Under the pieces are notes generated by a model. It was not told the DNA's origin. It did not search any database and saw only the letters and a list, made by a program, of their open reading frames with translations. Position numbers and translations under genes: made by a program. 64,000 nucleotides of DNA from the NCBI RefSeq assembly GCF_026625985.1, contig NZ_CP113116.1:682001-746000 (forward strand), given 5' to 3'. This document shows, one piece after another, positions 24,496 through 33,943 of this stretch. This stretch comes from Mycobacterium sp. Aquia_213. Its GTDB lineage: Bacteria; Actinomycetota; Actinomycetes; Mycobacteriales; Mycobacteriaceae. The first letter of the stretch is position 1. Each line of letters starts with the position of its first letter.

Positions 24496-25848
24496 TTACG
24501 CGCTGCGCTTGCGGTAGCGCGCCTTGGCCGGCCGGGCCAGCTGCACGACCATTTTGGAGTGGTCGTTGTGGTAGCTTTCTGCGGGCTGTGCCATCTCAAA
24601 CTCGTACTCGCGCAACAGAACCGAGAAGATTGCCTTGATCTGCATCTGCGCGAACGCGGCGCCGACGCAGCGGTGCCGCCCGGCGCCGAACGGAATCCAC
24701 GTCCACCGGTTGACGATGTCGGCCTGCTCGGGCTTGTTGTAGCGGTCCGGGTTGAAGGCGTCCGGGTCGGGGAAGTCCTCCGGGATCCGGTTCGAGATTG
24801 CCGGGGAGGCGGCGACGAAGTCGCCCTTGTGTATCGGGAAGCCCTGGACCTCGAACTCACCCTGTGCGACGCGCATCAGGATGATCAGCGGCGGGTGCAG
24901 GCGCAACGTCTCCTTGACTACGTTGTCCAGCTTCGGGATCTGGCGCAGGGCGTGGAAACTGACTTCCTGGCCGTCGGCGTAGAGCTCGTCGAGCTCGTCG
25001 CGCACCTCGGCGTAGACCTCGGGGTGACGGATCAATTCGATCAGCGTCCACGCCGAGGTGCCGGAGCTGGTGTGGTGACCGGCGAACATCAGTGAAATGA
25101 ACATGCCGGTGACCTCGTCGGCCGAGAACCGCGGGTTGCCGTCTTCGTCTTTGATGGACACCAGCACGTCGAGCATGTCGCGGTCGGCCTTGTCCTCTGG
25201 CGGGTTGGCCAACCGTTGGTTCATGATCTCCTGAACCAGCGCAACGAGTTTGATGCGTGATTCGTCGCGTAGCCGGAAGCTCTCAATGTCCAGGTAGGGG
25301 TCGACGTAGCAGAGCGGATCGGTGCCGCGCTCCAGATCGTGGTAGTACTCGGCGAAGCGGTGGTCGAGCTGGTTGCGGAACTTCTCGCCGATCAGGCAAG
25401 CCGTCGAGGTGTAGATGGTCAATTCGGCGAAGAAGTCGAGCAGGTCGATCTCGCCCTGGGGTCCCCAGTCGGCGATCATCCCCTGGACCTGACGCTCGAT
25501 GGTGGCCGCGTGGCCCTTCATCTGCTCACCACGCAGCGCCGAGTTGTGCAGCATCTCCTTGCGGCGCTCGGGGCTGGCATCGAAGACGACGCCCTTGCCG
25601 AAGATCGGCGTCATGAACGGGTAGGCCTCGGCCTGGTCGAGATCCTCGTCGGCAGAACGGAAGAAGAACTCGTTGGCTTCGGCGCCCGACAGGAAGATGA
25701 CGTGCTTGTCGACCAGCTGGAACCAGCCGACGTCGCCGCATTCGTCCCGGATGCGCTGCATCAGTCCGATCGGGTCGGTGCGGAATTCCTCGAGATGGCC
25801 GTGTTCTTCTTCGCCGCCGGAAACCCGCGGCACAATCGCTGTGGTCAT
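24496..25848 (-). CDS. cyp51: Sterol 14-alpha-demethylase CYP51
   Basis: This 450-residue P450 is very close to M. tuberculosis CYP51 as I recall it (PRVSGG, then HGHLEEFRTDPIGLMQR near the start). The I-helix is MFAGHHTSSGT, the K-helix KETLRLHPP, and the heme-binding loop FGAGRHRCVGAAFA. It removes the 14-alpha-methyl group of sterols and is a target of azoles. The start is the ATG at 25848 with AGGAG upstream, not the Arg-rich extension to 25887. It is followed by its ferredoxin. Confidence 0.97.
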   Translation of the reverse strand: MTTAIVPRVSGGEEEHGHLEEFRTDPIGLMQRIRDECGDVGWFQLVDKHVIFLSGAEANEFFFRSADEDLDQAEAYPFMTPIFGKGVVFDASPERRKEMLHNSALRGEQMKGHAATIERQVQGMIADWGPQGEIDLLDFFAELTIYTSTACLIGEKFRNQLDHRFAEYYHDLERGTDPLCYVDPYLDIESFRLRDESRIKLVALVQEIMNQRLANPPEDKADRDMLDVLVSIKDEDGNPRFSADEVTGMFISLMFAGHHTSSGTSAWTLIELIRHPEVYAEVRDELDELYADGQEVSFHALRQIPKLDNVVKETLRLHPPLIILMRVAQGEFEVQGFPIHKGDFVAASPAISNRIPEDFPDPDAFNPDRYNKPEQADIVNRWTWIPFGAGRHRCVGAAFAQMQIKAIFSVLLREYEFEMAQPAESYHNDHSKMVVQLARPAKARYRKRSA

Positions 25849-25902
25849 TTGCTCACTCCTCATAGGCGCGCGTGCCGCGCGCCGCATCGTCGTTTCGCGA
25901 AG

Positions 25903-26727
25903 TCATGAAGGTATCCCCTCTTCGCCGAGTGCAAGCTTCTGGCGATCCTTGTTGTCGGCCAACGGCGCTTCGGGCTGAAGCTCCATGTTCGCGATGAAGC
26001 CACCGCGCGGTGTCTCGGCGACGAACGTGATGGCTCGTCCCAGGTCCGCGGCGCGCAGGAAGTAGTCGTGGCGCGCCTGGCCCCACTTGGCCCAGTCCTC
26101 GAGCGCGGGGCCGATCTTGTCGGCAGGCAGGCTCCAGCCCATCGACGTCTTCGTCGGGCCGGGGTGCACGATCGAGGCGCGGACGCCGGTGCCCTCGAGC
26201 TCCATCTGGAAGTTGGTGACCATTGCGACGAGCGCTGCCTTGGCCGCCCCGTAGGCGCCCATGTGCGGCCGCTGGCGAAGTGCGACATCGGAGCCCACGA
26301 AAATCAGGTCGCCGCGCTGGCGCTCGAGCATGCCCGGTAGTACCGCGGTGGCCAGCCGGTTGGCGCCGACGAGGTGGATCTGCAGCTGCGAGTCGAAGTC
26401 GTCGGTGGTGATCTCGGCGAGCTTGCCGAAGTAGGTGTCGCCGGCGCCGGCGACCAGCACCTCGATGTCGCCGAGTGCGTCGACCGATTGTGCGACAAAG
26501 GATTTAACCGAGTTCGGGTCGGTGACATCGAGGTGGAATCCGACCGCCTCGCCGCCGTCGGCGTTGATCTTGCCGACGATGTCGTCGAGCTTCTCGACCC
26601 GGCGGGCACCCAGCGCGACCGGGAAGCCGTGCGCCGCGAGTTCGATCGCGGTGGCCTCTCCGATACCGGAGGAGGCGCCGGCCACGATCGCCGGCCGACG
26701 TTCGGGAAGGGGGGCAAAGCGAGGCAT
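25903..26727 (-). CDS. SDR oxidoreductase (Rv0765c-like)
   Basis: This 274-residue short-chain dehydrogenase has a cofactor motif GASSGIGEATA, a VAGAG strand end (NAG-equivalent), and an active-site YGAAKAA with Tyr and Lys (MGAYGAAKAALVA) preceded by the catalytic Ser region SDVALRQRPH. It lies between cyp51 (54 bp) and cyp123, its ATG overlapping the cyp123 stop by one base, so it belongs to the same operon. It probably acts on a product of one of the P450s; the substrate is not known. Confidence 0.9.
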   Translation of the reverse strand: MPRFAPLPERRPAIVAGASSGIGEATAIELAAHGFPVALGARRVEKLDDIVGKINADGGEAVGFHLDVTDPNSVKSFVAQSVDALGDIEVLVAGAGDTYFGKLAEITTDDFDSQLQIHLVGANRLATAVLPGMLERQRGDLIFVGSDVALRQRPHMGAYGAAKAALVAMVTNFQMELEGTGVRASIVHPGPTKTSMGWSLPADKIGPALEDWAKWGQARHDYFLRAADLGRAITFVAETPRGGFIANMELQPEAPLADNKDRQKLALGEEGIPS

Positions 26728-27947
26728 CAGCGGGTCTCCACGGTGATGGGTAGGTGAGCGAATCCGCGGACATTGCTGGAGTGGACGCGGACGGCGTTGG
26801 CCTCGTCGACTTGATATCCGCGGATTCGCTTGAACAACTCGGTGAGCGCCACGCGGGCTTCCATCCGGGCCAGGTGGGCACCCAGACAGAAGTGCGCGCC
26901 GCTACCGAAACTCATGAGCTTGGAACCGATTTCGCGCCCGATCAGGTAGTCGTCCGGGTTGTCGAACACCCGCTCGTCGCGATGAGCGGAACCGGGAAGC
27001 AGCAGCAGTACGTCCCCGTCGGGGATCGTGGTGTCGTAGAGGGTGAGCTCGCCGACCACGGTGCGGGCCAGGATCTGGCTGGATGTGTCGTACCGCAGCG
27101 TCTCCTCGACCCACGGCGTCACCAGTTCTGCGTCGTCGTAGACAGGCGCCAGCTGGTCAGGGTTCTTGTATCCCCAAAATGCAGCGTTGGCAAGCAATTT
27201 GGTGGTGGTCTCGTTTCCGGCGATCACCATCAGGAACATGAACCCGAGCACTTCGTCGTCGGTGAGCCGGTCACCGTCAATCTCGGCTTCCAGCAGCGCG
27301 GTCGTCAGATCGTCGGTGGGCTTGCTGCGCCGCTCGGCGACCATCTGCTGGTAGTAGACGATCAGGTTGATGGAGGCCTCGACGGCCTCGGGCGGCACGT
27401 CGGTGACGCCCTCGTCGCGGTGCATCACACCGTCGGCCCAGGCGCGCACCTCAACCCGGTCCGCCTCGGGTACACCCATCAGCTCGGAGATCACGTCCAT
27501 CGGCAGCTTGCCCGCGAACTCGTCCACGTAGTCGACGAGCGAGCCGGATGCCGCCTTTTCGAGCATCGTGTCGAGATGCTTGACCGCGATCTCGGTGACG
27601 CGCGGCTCGAGCTCACGGATGCGGCGCGGCGTGAAACCCTTCGACACCAGCGTGCGCAGCCGAAGGTGGCCCGGATCGTCCATCGCGAGGAAGCTCATCG
27701 TCTTGCTGGCATGCGGGCCACGCGAGGCCGGGTCCAGCGAGACGCCGAACTTGTTGGAAAGCGTTGTGCTGTTCCGGAATCCCTGCAGTACGTCCTGATG
27801 CCGCGACAGCGCCCAGAACTTCAGTTCCTCATTGCGATACAGCGGAGCCGCGTCACGCAGCCGCTTGTAGTACGGATACGGATCTTCGTGGAAGTCATAG
27901 TCGTAAGGATCGAGGACCAACTCGTGGTCTCCAACGTGCACGGTCAT
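26727..27947 (-). CDS. cyp123: Cytochrome P450 CYP123
   Basis: This 406-residue P450 has I-helix MVIAGNETTTK, ETLRYD in the K-helix region, and heme loop FGSGAHFCLGAHLARME. Position and length match Rv0766c (CYP123). The substrate is unknown in the family. It is the second gene of the leftward operon headed by the TetR gene, whose stop is immediately adjacent (27948), and is followed by the SDR, cyp51 and ferredoxin. Confidence 0.92.
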   Translation of the reverse strand: MTVHVGDHELVLDPYDYDFHEDPYPYYKRLRDAAPLYRNEELKFWALSRHQDVLQGFRNSTTLSNKFGVSLDPASRGPHASKTMSFLAMDDPGHLRLRTLVSKGFTPRRIRELEPRVTEIAVKHLDTMLEKAASGSLVDYVDEFAGKLPMDVISELMGVPEADRVEVRAWADGVMHRDEGVTDVPPEAVEASINLIVYYQQMVAERRSKPTDDLTTALLEAEIDGDRLTDDEVLGFMFLMVIAGNETTTKLLANAAFWGYKNPDQLAPVYDDAELVTPWVEETLRYDTSSQILARTVVGELTLYDTTIPDGDVLLLLPGSAHRDERVFDNPDDYLIGREIGSKLMSFGSGAHFCLGAHLARMEARVALTELFKRIRGYQVDEANAVRVHSSNVRGFAHLPITVETR

Positions 27948-28583
27948 TTAAGTTCTTGTCTCCTGGCTCGTCTCCCCGGTGCCGGCCAGCAGGAGGCTGA
28001 CAACATACGTGAGCCGGTCGGCGATTTCGTGGTACGTGAATTGGCCGCTGGCGGCTTGAACCAGCGCGCCGAAGAACGTCATCTCGAGTGCGGACACCGT
28101 GTTGGCGTCGGCGCCGGGCCCGATGGCCGTCGCGATGCGGCGGTGGATCTCCGCGCCGATCCGATCGCGCGCGGCGGCCACCGCGGGATCGGCGCCCCCG
28201 CCGAGCAGCGCGATGGTGCACGCCGCCCCGACCTCGGGTTCATCGGCGACCACCAATGCCAGATGGCGCAACACCTTGTCCACCCGAACCGGCATGGGGT
28301 CGTTGACATCGGTGAAGAACGGGACCTGTTGAACCAGGTCCAGGTACACCTCGGCGATCAAATGGTTTTTCGACGAGAAGTAGGTATAGGCGGTGGCCGG
28401 AGCGACTTTGGCGCGTGCCGCGACGGCGCGCACCGTCAGGTCGGCATACGACTTCTCGCGCAGGGTCTCGATGCCGGCGGCTAGCACCTTGCGGAAGGTC
28501 TCCTCTTGGCGGCGATTGCGCGGCGCCTGACCGGTTGGTTGCTCGGTCTGGGCTGTGACCGTAACCAGGGCATCGCTGGACAC
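27948..28583 (-). CDS. TetR-family regulator (Rv0767c-like)
   Basis: This 211-residue protein has an N-terminal helix-turn-helix (FRKVLAAGIETLREKSYADLTVRAVAARAKVAPATAYTYFSSKNHLIAEV), then a helical ligand domain. The start is the GTG at 28583, which lies inside a GGACACATGTCC palindrome (28578-28589); a second copy of the palindrome lies before aldA. The gene heads the cyp123-SDR-cyp51-ferredoxin operon, and its arrangement suggests autorepression and control of the divergent aldA operon. The ligand is unknown. Confidence 0.9.
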   Translation of the reverse strand: MSSDALVTVTAQTEQPTGQAPRNRRQEETFRKVLAAGIETLREKSYADLTVRAVAARAKVAPATAYTYFSSKNHLIAEVYLDLVQQVPFFTDVNDPMPVRVDKVLRHLALVVADEPEVGAACTIALLGGGADPAVAAARDRIGAEIHRRIATAIGPGADANTVSALEMTFFGALVQAASGQFTYHEIADRLTYVVSLLLAGTGETSQETRT

Positions 28584-28589
28584 ATGTCC
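28578..28589. promoter_or_regulatory. GGACA-CA-TGTCC operator at the TetR start
   Basis: This perfect inverted repeat overlaps the GTG of the TetR gene. Further out, TATCGGACA occurs again at about 28594-28603, the same flank seen at the copy before aldA. Confidence 0.55.
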
Positions 28590-28735
28590 AAGCTATCGGA
28601 CAGAGGGGATACGAAGCAAGCCCGTCAGATGAACATGCTGGTTAATGAGCAGTTATGCCGCGGCCTCGCCCCGGTTTCGAGATCGGCTCTTGCACCGCGG
28701 ATGACCCGAAGGCTATGGTGCCATGGGACATTATC

Positions 28736-28747
28736 GGACAACTGTCC
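28736..28747. promoter_or_regulatory. GGACA-AC-TGTCC operator upstream of aldA
   Basis: This perfect inverted repeat is about 60 bp upstream of the aldA start, preceded by another GGACA half-site. It shares sequence with the palindrome at the divergent TetR gene, so one regulator probably binds both. Confidence 0.55.
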
Positions 28748-28806
28748 ATTCGAATCGGCGTGCGGATTCGCCCCTTGGATTTGCCACGCGTAGACGGGAG
28801 CGAGAG

Positions 28807-30273
28807 ATGGCCTTGTTGGCCGACGGCGTGAGTGAACTCTTCATCGACGGCAAGATGTCGGCCGGCGGTGCCGGCACCTTCCCGACCATCAATCCGGCGA
28901 CGGAAGAAGTGCTGGGAGTCGCGGCCGACGCCGACGCGGACGACATGAGCCGCGCGATCGATGCCGCGCGCCGCGCCTTCGACGAGACGGACTGGTCGCG
29001 CAACACCGAACTGCGAGTGCGGTGTGTACGCCAGCTGCGCGAGGCGATGCAGCAGCACCTCGAAGAACTGCGGGACATGACTATCGCGGAAGTCGGCGCG
29101 CCGCGGATGCTCACCGGGATCGCTCAGCTTGAAGTTCCGGTCAACGACTTGGCGTTCGCGGCGGACACCGCCGAATCGTATGAATACAGCCAGGATCTCG
29201 GCGAGGCGAAGCCGATGGGTATCCCCACCCGGCGCACCATCGCCCGTGAGGCTGTCGGCGTCGTCGGCGCCATCACGCCGTGGAACTTTCCCCACCAGAT
29301 CAACCTGGCGAAGATCGGGCCCGCCCTGGCCGCGGGCAACACCGTCGTCTTGAAGCCCGCACCCGACACGCCATGGTGCGCCGCCGTGCTGGGCGAACTG
29401 ATCGCCGAGCACACCGACTTTCCGCCCGGCGTGATCAACATCGTCACCTCCAGCGACCACAGCGTCGGCGCCATGCTGTCCAAAGACCCTCGGGTGGACA
29501 TGGTTTCGTTCACCGGATCGACCGCCACCGGCCGCGCCGTGATGGCCGACGGCGCCGCGACCATCAAGAAGGTCTTCCTCGAGCTGGGCGGCAAGTCGGC
29601 GTTCATCGTGCTCGACGATGCCGACCTGAGCGGCGCGGTGGGTGTCGCGGGCTTCTCGGTGTGCATGCACGCCGGACAAGGATGCGCGATCACCACCCGG
29701 CTGGTGGTGCCGCGGGCGCGGTACGACGAAGCCGTCTCCATCGCGGCCGCGACGATGGGCGGCATCAAGGCCGGCGATCCCACCGACCCCGGAACCATTT
29801 GCGGTCCAGTCATTTCCGCGCGCCAGCGTGACCGGATACAGGGCTACCTCGACTCGGCGATCGCCGAGGGCGGGACGTTCGCGACCGGCGGCGGCCGGCC
29901 GGCCGGCCGGGACGTCGGCTTCTTCATCGAGCCCACCGTGATCGCGGGGCTGGGCAACGACGCCCGAGTGGCGCAGGAGGAGATCTTCGGCCCGGTCCTG
30001 ACCGTGATTCCGCACGACGGCGACGACGACGCGGTCCGCATCGCCAACGACTCGGCATACGGCTTGTCGGGCACGGTGTTCGGCACCGACCCGGAGCGGG
30101 CGGCACGGGCCGCCGCGCGGGTGCGCGCCGGCACGATCAATGTCAATGGCGGCGTGTGGTATTCGGCCGATGCGCCGTTCGGCGGATACAAGCAATCCGG
30201 AAACGGCCGCGAGATGGGTCTGGCCGGGTTCGAGGAGTACTTGGAAACCAAGACCATTGCGACAGCGGTTTAA
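28807..30273 (+). CDS. aldA: NAD-dependent aldehyde dehydrogenase AldA
   Basis: This 488-residue ALDH has the cofactor region PWNFPHQINLAKIGPALAAGN, catalytic Glu in FLELGGKSA, nucleophile Cys in HAGQGCAITTR, and the C-terminal EEIFGPVLTVIP motif. It oxidises an aldehyde to the acid; the position matches Rv0768 (aldA). The start is the ATG at 28807 with GGGAGCGAGAG upstream; the frame to 28723 is untranslated leader carrying the TetR-type palindrome. It is the first gene of a four-gene operon with an SDR, a hydroxyisobutyrate dehydrogenase-like gene and a carboxymuconolactone decarboxylase-like gene. Confidence 0.93.
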   Translation: MALLADGVSELFIDGKMSAGGAGTFPTINPATEEVLGVAADADADDMSRAIDAARRAFDETDWSRNTELRVRCVRQLREAMQQHLEELRDMTIAEVGAPRMLTGIAQLEVPVNDLAFAADTAESYEYSQDLGEAKPMGIPTRRTIAREAVGVVGAITPWNFPHQINLAKIGPALAAGNTVVLKPAPDTPWCAAVLGELIAEHTDFPPGVINIVTSSDHSVGAMLSKDPRVDMVSFTGSTATGRAVMADGAATIKKVFLELGGKSAFIVLDDADLSGAVGVAGFSVCMHAGQGCAITTRLVVPRARYDEAVSIAAATMGGIKAGDPTDPGTICGPVISARQRDRIQGYLDSAIAEGGTFATGGGRPAGRDVGFFIEPTVIAGLGNDARVAQEEIFGPVLTVIPHDGDDDAVRIANDSAYGLSGTVFGTDPERAARAAARVRAGTINVNGGVWYSADAPFGGYKQSGNGREMGLAGFEEYLETKTIATAV

Positions 30274-30291
30274 CCAGAGGGGCTCGGAATT

Positions 30292-31041
30292 ATGAGATTC
30301 GAAAACAAGGTCGCCATCGTCACCGGAGCGGGCGGTGGCATCGGCCAGGCTTACGCCGAGGCACTGGCCCGGGAGGGCGCGGCGGTTGTCGTCGCCGATA
30401 TCAACGTGGCGGGCGCCGAGAAGGTGGCCGACGCGATCAAGGGCGAGGGCGGCAACGCGCTGGCCCTGCCCGTCGACGTGTCGGATCCGGCGTCTGCCAA
30501 GGAGATGGCCGACCGGACGCTGGCCGAGTTCGGCGGCATCGACTACCTCGTCAACAATGCCGCGATCTTCGGCGGCATGAAGCTCGACTTTCTGATCACC
30601 GTCGACCCCGAGTACTACAAGAAGTTCATGAGCGTCAATCTCGATGGCGCACTGTGGTGTACGCGCGCGGTGTACAAGAAGATGGCCAATCGTGGCGGCG
30701 GAGCGATCATCAACCAGTCGTCCACCGCGGCCTGGTTGTACTCGAACTTCTACGGGTTGGCCAAGGTCGGGATCAACGGACTGACCCAGCAGCTGGCCAC
30801 CGAACTCGGCGGCCAGAACATCCGGATCAATGCCATCGCGCCGGGCCCCATCGATACCGAAGCCAATCGGAACACCACCCCGCAGGAGATGGTCGCCGAC
30901 ATCGTCAAGGGAATTCCGTTGTCGCGCATGGGACAGCCCGAAGATCTTGTCGGCATGTGCCTGTTCTTGCTGTCGGATGAGGCGTCCTGGATCACCGGGC
31001 AGATTTTCAATGTCGACGGCGGACAGATCTTCCGGTCATGA
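30292..31041 (+). CDS. SDR oxidoreductase (Rv0769-like)
   Basis: This 249-residue SDR has GAGGGIGQAYA for cofactor, NNAAIF, catalytic Ser in NQSSTAAW, and the Tyr-Lys pair in FYGLAKVGINGL. The full catalytic set is present. It lies 18 bp after aldA and overlaps the next gene by 4 bp. Together with aldA and the following dehydrogenase it suggests stepwise oxidation of an alcohol or ketone substrate, probably in lipid or terpenoid breakdown; that is inference. Confidence 0.92.
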   Translation: MRFENKVAIVTGAGGGIGQAYAEALAREGAAVVVADINVAGAEKVADAIKGEGGNALALPVDVSDPASAKEMADRTLAEFGGIDYLVNNAAIFGGMKLDFLITVDPEYYKKFMSVNLDGALWCTRAVYKKMANRGGGAIINQSSTAAWLYSNFYGLAKVGINGLTQQLATELGGQNIRINAIAPGPIDTEANRNTTPQEMVADIVKGIPLSRMGQPEDLVGMCLFLLSDEASWITGQIFNVDGGQIFRS

Positions 31042-31895
31042 GTCAGGACCTGAAGCTCGGGTACATCGGGCTGGGCAATATGGGTGCCCCGATGGCCACC
31101 AAGATGACCGAATGGCCCGGCGGGGTAACGGTTTACGATATCCGGACCGAGGCGATGACGCCGCTGATCGAGAAGGGCGCCGGCATCGCCGACAGCGTTG
31201 CTGACATTGCCGTCGCCGACATCGTGCATATCACCGTGCTCAACGACGCCCAGGTCCGTGAGGTCGTTGGCGAGCTGGCCGCCCACGCGAAGCCCGGCAC
31301 CGTCATCGCGATCCACTCGACGATCAGCGACACCACCGCTGTCGAATTGGCGGCCGAACTCAAGCCACAAGGCATCCACATCGTCGACGCGCCCGTCAGC
31401 GGTGGGGCAGCCGCCGCGGCGGAGGGCAAGCTCGCCACCATGGTCGGTGCCGATCGCGAGGTGTACGAGCGGATCAAGCCGGCGTTCAAACACTGGGCGG
31501 CGATGGTCGTGCATGCCGGCGAGCCGGGTGCGGGCACCCGAATGAAGTTGGCCCGCAACATGTTGACGTTCACCTCGTACGTGGCGGCCTGTGAAGCCAT
31601 GAAGCTCGCCGAGGCGGCCGGGCTGGACCTGCAGGCGCTGGGCCGGGTGGTGCGCCACACCGATGCGCTCACCAGCGGGCCCGGAGCGATCATGGTTCGC
31701 GAGGACATGAAAGACCTGCAGCCGGACAACTTCCTCTACCAATCGTTCTTGCACGCCCGCGGTCTGGGGGAGAAGGATCTGAGTCTGGCGTTGGGGTTGG
31801 GCGAGGCGGTGTCCGTCGACCTGCCGCTGGCGCGACTCGCGTATGAGGGGCTGGCGGCGGGTCTCGGGGTACCGCACAAAGAGAAAGAGTCGTAA
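31038..31895 (+). CDS. 3-hydroxyisobutyrate dehydrogenase-like protein (Rv0770-like)
   Basis: This 285-residue protein has the Rossmann motif YIGLGNMGAPMA, the substrate motif VDAPVSGGAAAA, and a helical C-terminal domain with the catalytic-Lys region (GTRMKLARNML). Family members oxidise beta-hydroxyacids with NAD(P). It is coupled by ATGA overlap to the SDR before it and adjoins the next gene with no spacer. The actual hydroxyacid is not known. Confidence 0.92.
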   Translation: MSQDLKLGYIGLGNMGAPMATKMTEWPGGVTVYDIRTEAMTPLIEKGAGIADSVADIAVADIVHITVLNDAQVREVVGELAAHAKPGTVIAIHSTISDTTAVELAAELKPQGIHIVDAPVSGGAAAAAEGKLATMVGADREVYERIKPAFKHWAAMVVHAGEPGAGTRMKLARNMLTFTSYVAACEAMKLAEAAGLDLQALGRVVRHTDALTSGPGAIMVREDMKDLQPDNFLYQSFLHARGLGEKDLSLALGLGEAVSVDLPLARLAYEGLAAGLGVPHKEKES

Positions 31896-32333
31896 ATGGA
31901 CGAGCAGCGCCGCAAGGGCCTCGAAAAAATGAACGAGGTCTACGGCTGGGAGATGCCGAACATCGAGGGCGACCCGTACTTCGACCTGACCGTCGATCAT
32001 CTCTTCGGCGACATCTGGAACCGGCCGGGATTGTCGATGCGCGACAAGCGCATCATGACGCTGACGGCGGTCACTGCGGTGGGAAGCCGCGACCTGGCCG
32101 AGATCCAGATCAACGCGGCACTGCTCAACGGGGAACTCTCCGAAGACGAGCTCAAGGAGATGGCCGTCTTCCTCACCCACTATCTCGGCTTCCCACTGGG
32201 CTCCGCGCTCAACGGGGCGGTCGGGGCCGTCGTGGCAAAGCGCAAGAAGGCCGCGGCCAAGGGCGCCGGAGAAGACAAAAAGGCCAATGTGGAAGCCGCC
32301 CTGAAGATGAACTCGGGTAAGGCCGACGCCTAG
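31896..32333 (+). CDS. Carboxymuconolactone decarboxylase family protein (Rv0771-like)
   Basis: This 145-residue helical protein has the typical core (YFDLTVDHLFGDIWNRPGLSMRDKRIMTLTAVTAVGSRDLAEIQINAAL). It lacks the CxxC of AhpD peroxidases, so it resembles the decarboxylase-type branch. Last gene of the aldA operon, starting one base after the preceding stop. A lactone or beta-keto acid substrate would fit the operon. Confidence 0.9.
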   Translation: MDEQRRKGLEKMNEVYGWEMPNIEGDPYFDLTVDHLFGDIWNRPGLSMRDKRIMTLTAVTAVGSRDLAEIQINAALLNGELSEDELKEMAVFLTHYLGFPLGSALNGAVGAVVAKRKKAAAKGAGEDKKANVEAALKMNSGKADA

Positions 32334-32342
32334 GGCCGCAAC

Positions 32343-33428
<1,086 letters not shown>

Positions 33429-33482
33429 GATGGCCACTTCCTGGTAGATTGTTCGGATATGAGGTTGTTCATTACTAAACTA

Positions 33483-33496
33483 GTTCACAGCTGAAC
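33483..33496. promoter_or_regulatory. GTTCACAGCTGAAC, MarR operator candidate
   Basis: This GTTCA-N4-TGAAC inverted repeat lies between the divergent aldo/keto reductase and MarR genes, 15 bp upstream of the latter's start. Another GTTCA at about 33466-33470 extends the array. Confidence 0.5.
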
Positions 33497-33510
33497 GATC
33501 TGGCAAGTCG

Positions 33511-33918
33511 ATGTCTGCGAATGACGCGGCCAAGATCTGGTCACTGAACTATCGGGTGCTGCTTTCGGTCATATCGTGCGCCGAGGCCGACATCTGCATG
33601 CTCGGGCTCGAGTCCAAGGAGCTGTTCCTGCTCGCCGAGATCAACGAGCATCCCTACCCCGCCGAGTTGGCCGCGGCCTTGAGCATGCCCAAGGCGACGG
33701 TGACGCTGTATCTGAAACGACTTGAGGCAGCCGGGTTCGTGCGCCGGGAGATCGACCCGTCCGATCTGCGGCGGCATCGGCTGATGCTGACCCCGGCCGG
33801 GCGCCAAGCCGCCGCGAAAGGCCTGGCGCTGCTGTCCGCCGAGTTCAACAAGCGGCTGGGACGTCTGACGGCAGCGCAGCAAAAGGACCTCAAAAACCTG
33901 CTCGAGAAAATTCTGTAA
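33511..33918 (+). CDS. MarR-family regulator
   Basis: This 135-residue winged-helix protein has LFLLAEINEHPYPAELAAALSMPKATVTLYLKRLEAAGFVRRE as the DNA-binding helix pair, the wing DPSDLRRHRLMLTPAG and C-terminal dimer helices. It probably represses itself and the divergent aldo/keto reductase, with release by a small molecule. Two early cysteines (SCAEADICML) could sense oxidants, a known theme in the family. The ribosome-binding site is weak. Confidence 0.9.
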   Translation: MSANDAAKIWSLNYRVLLSVISCAEADICMLGLESKELFLLAEINEHPYPAELAAALSMPKATVTLYLKRLEAAGFVRREIDPSDLRRHRLMLTPAGRQAAAKGLALLSAEFNKRLGRLTAAQQKDLKNLLEKIL

Positions 33919-33943
33919 CGCGGTGCCGCTAGTCTGACCTGTC

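Noticed and set aside
26754..28484. 576-codon plus-strand frame opposite cyp123 and the TetR gene
   Set aside because: Runs antisense through two well-supported genes; typical high-GC shadow.
28642..30195. 517-codon minus-strand frame opposite aldA
   Set aside because: aldA has all catalytic residues; this frame has none and is a shadow.
30750..32180. 476-codon minus-strand frame opposite the operon downstream of aldA
   Set aside because: Antisense to three supported genes.
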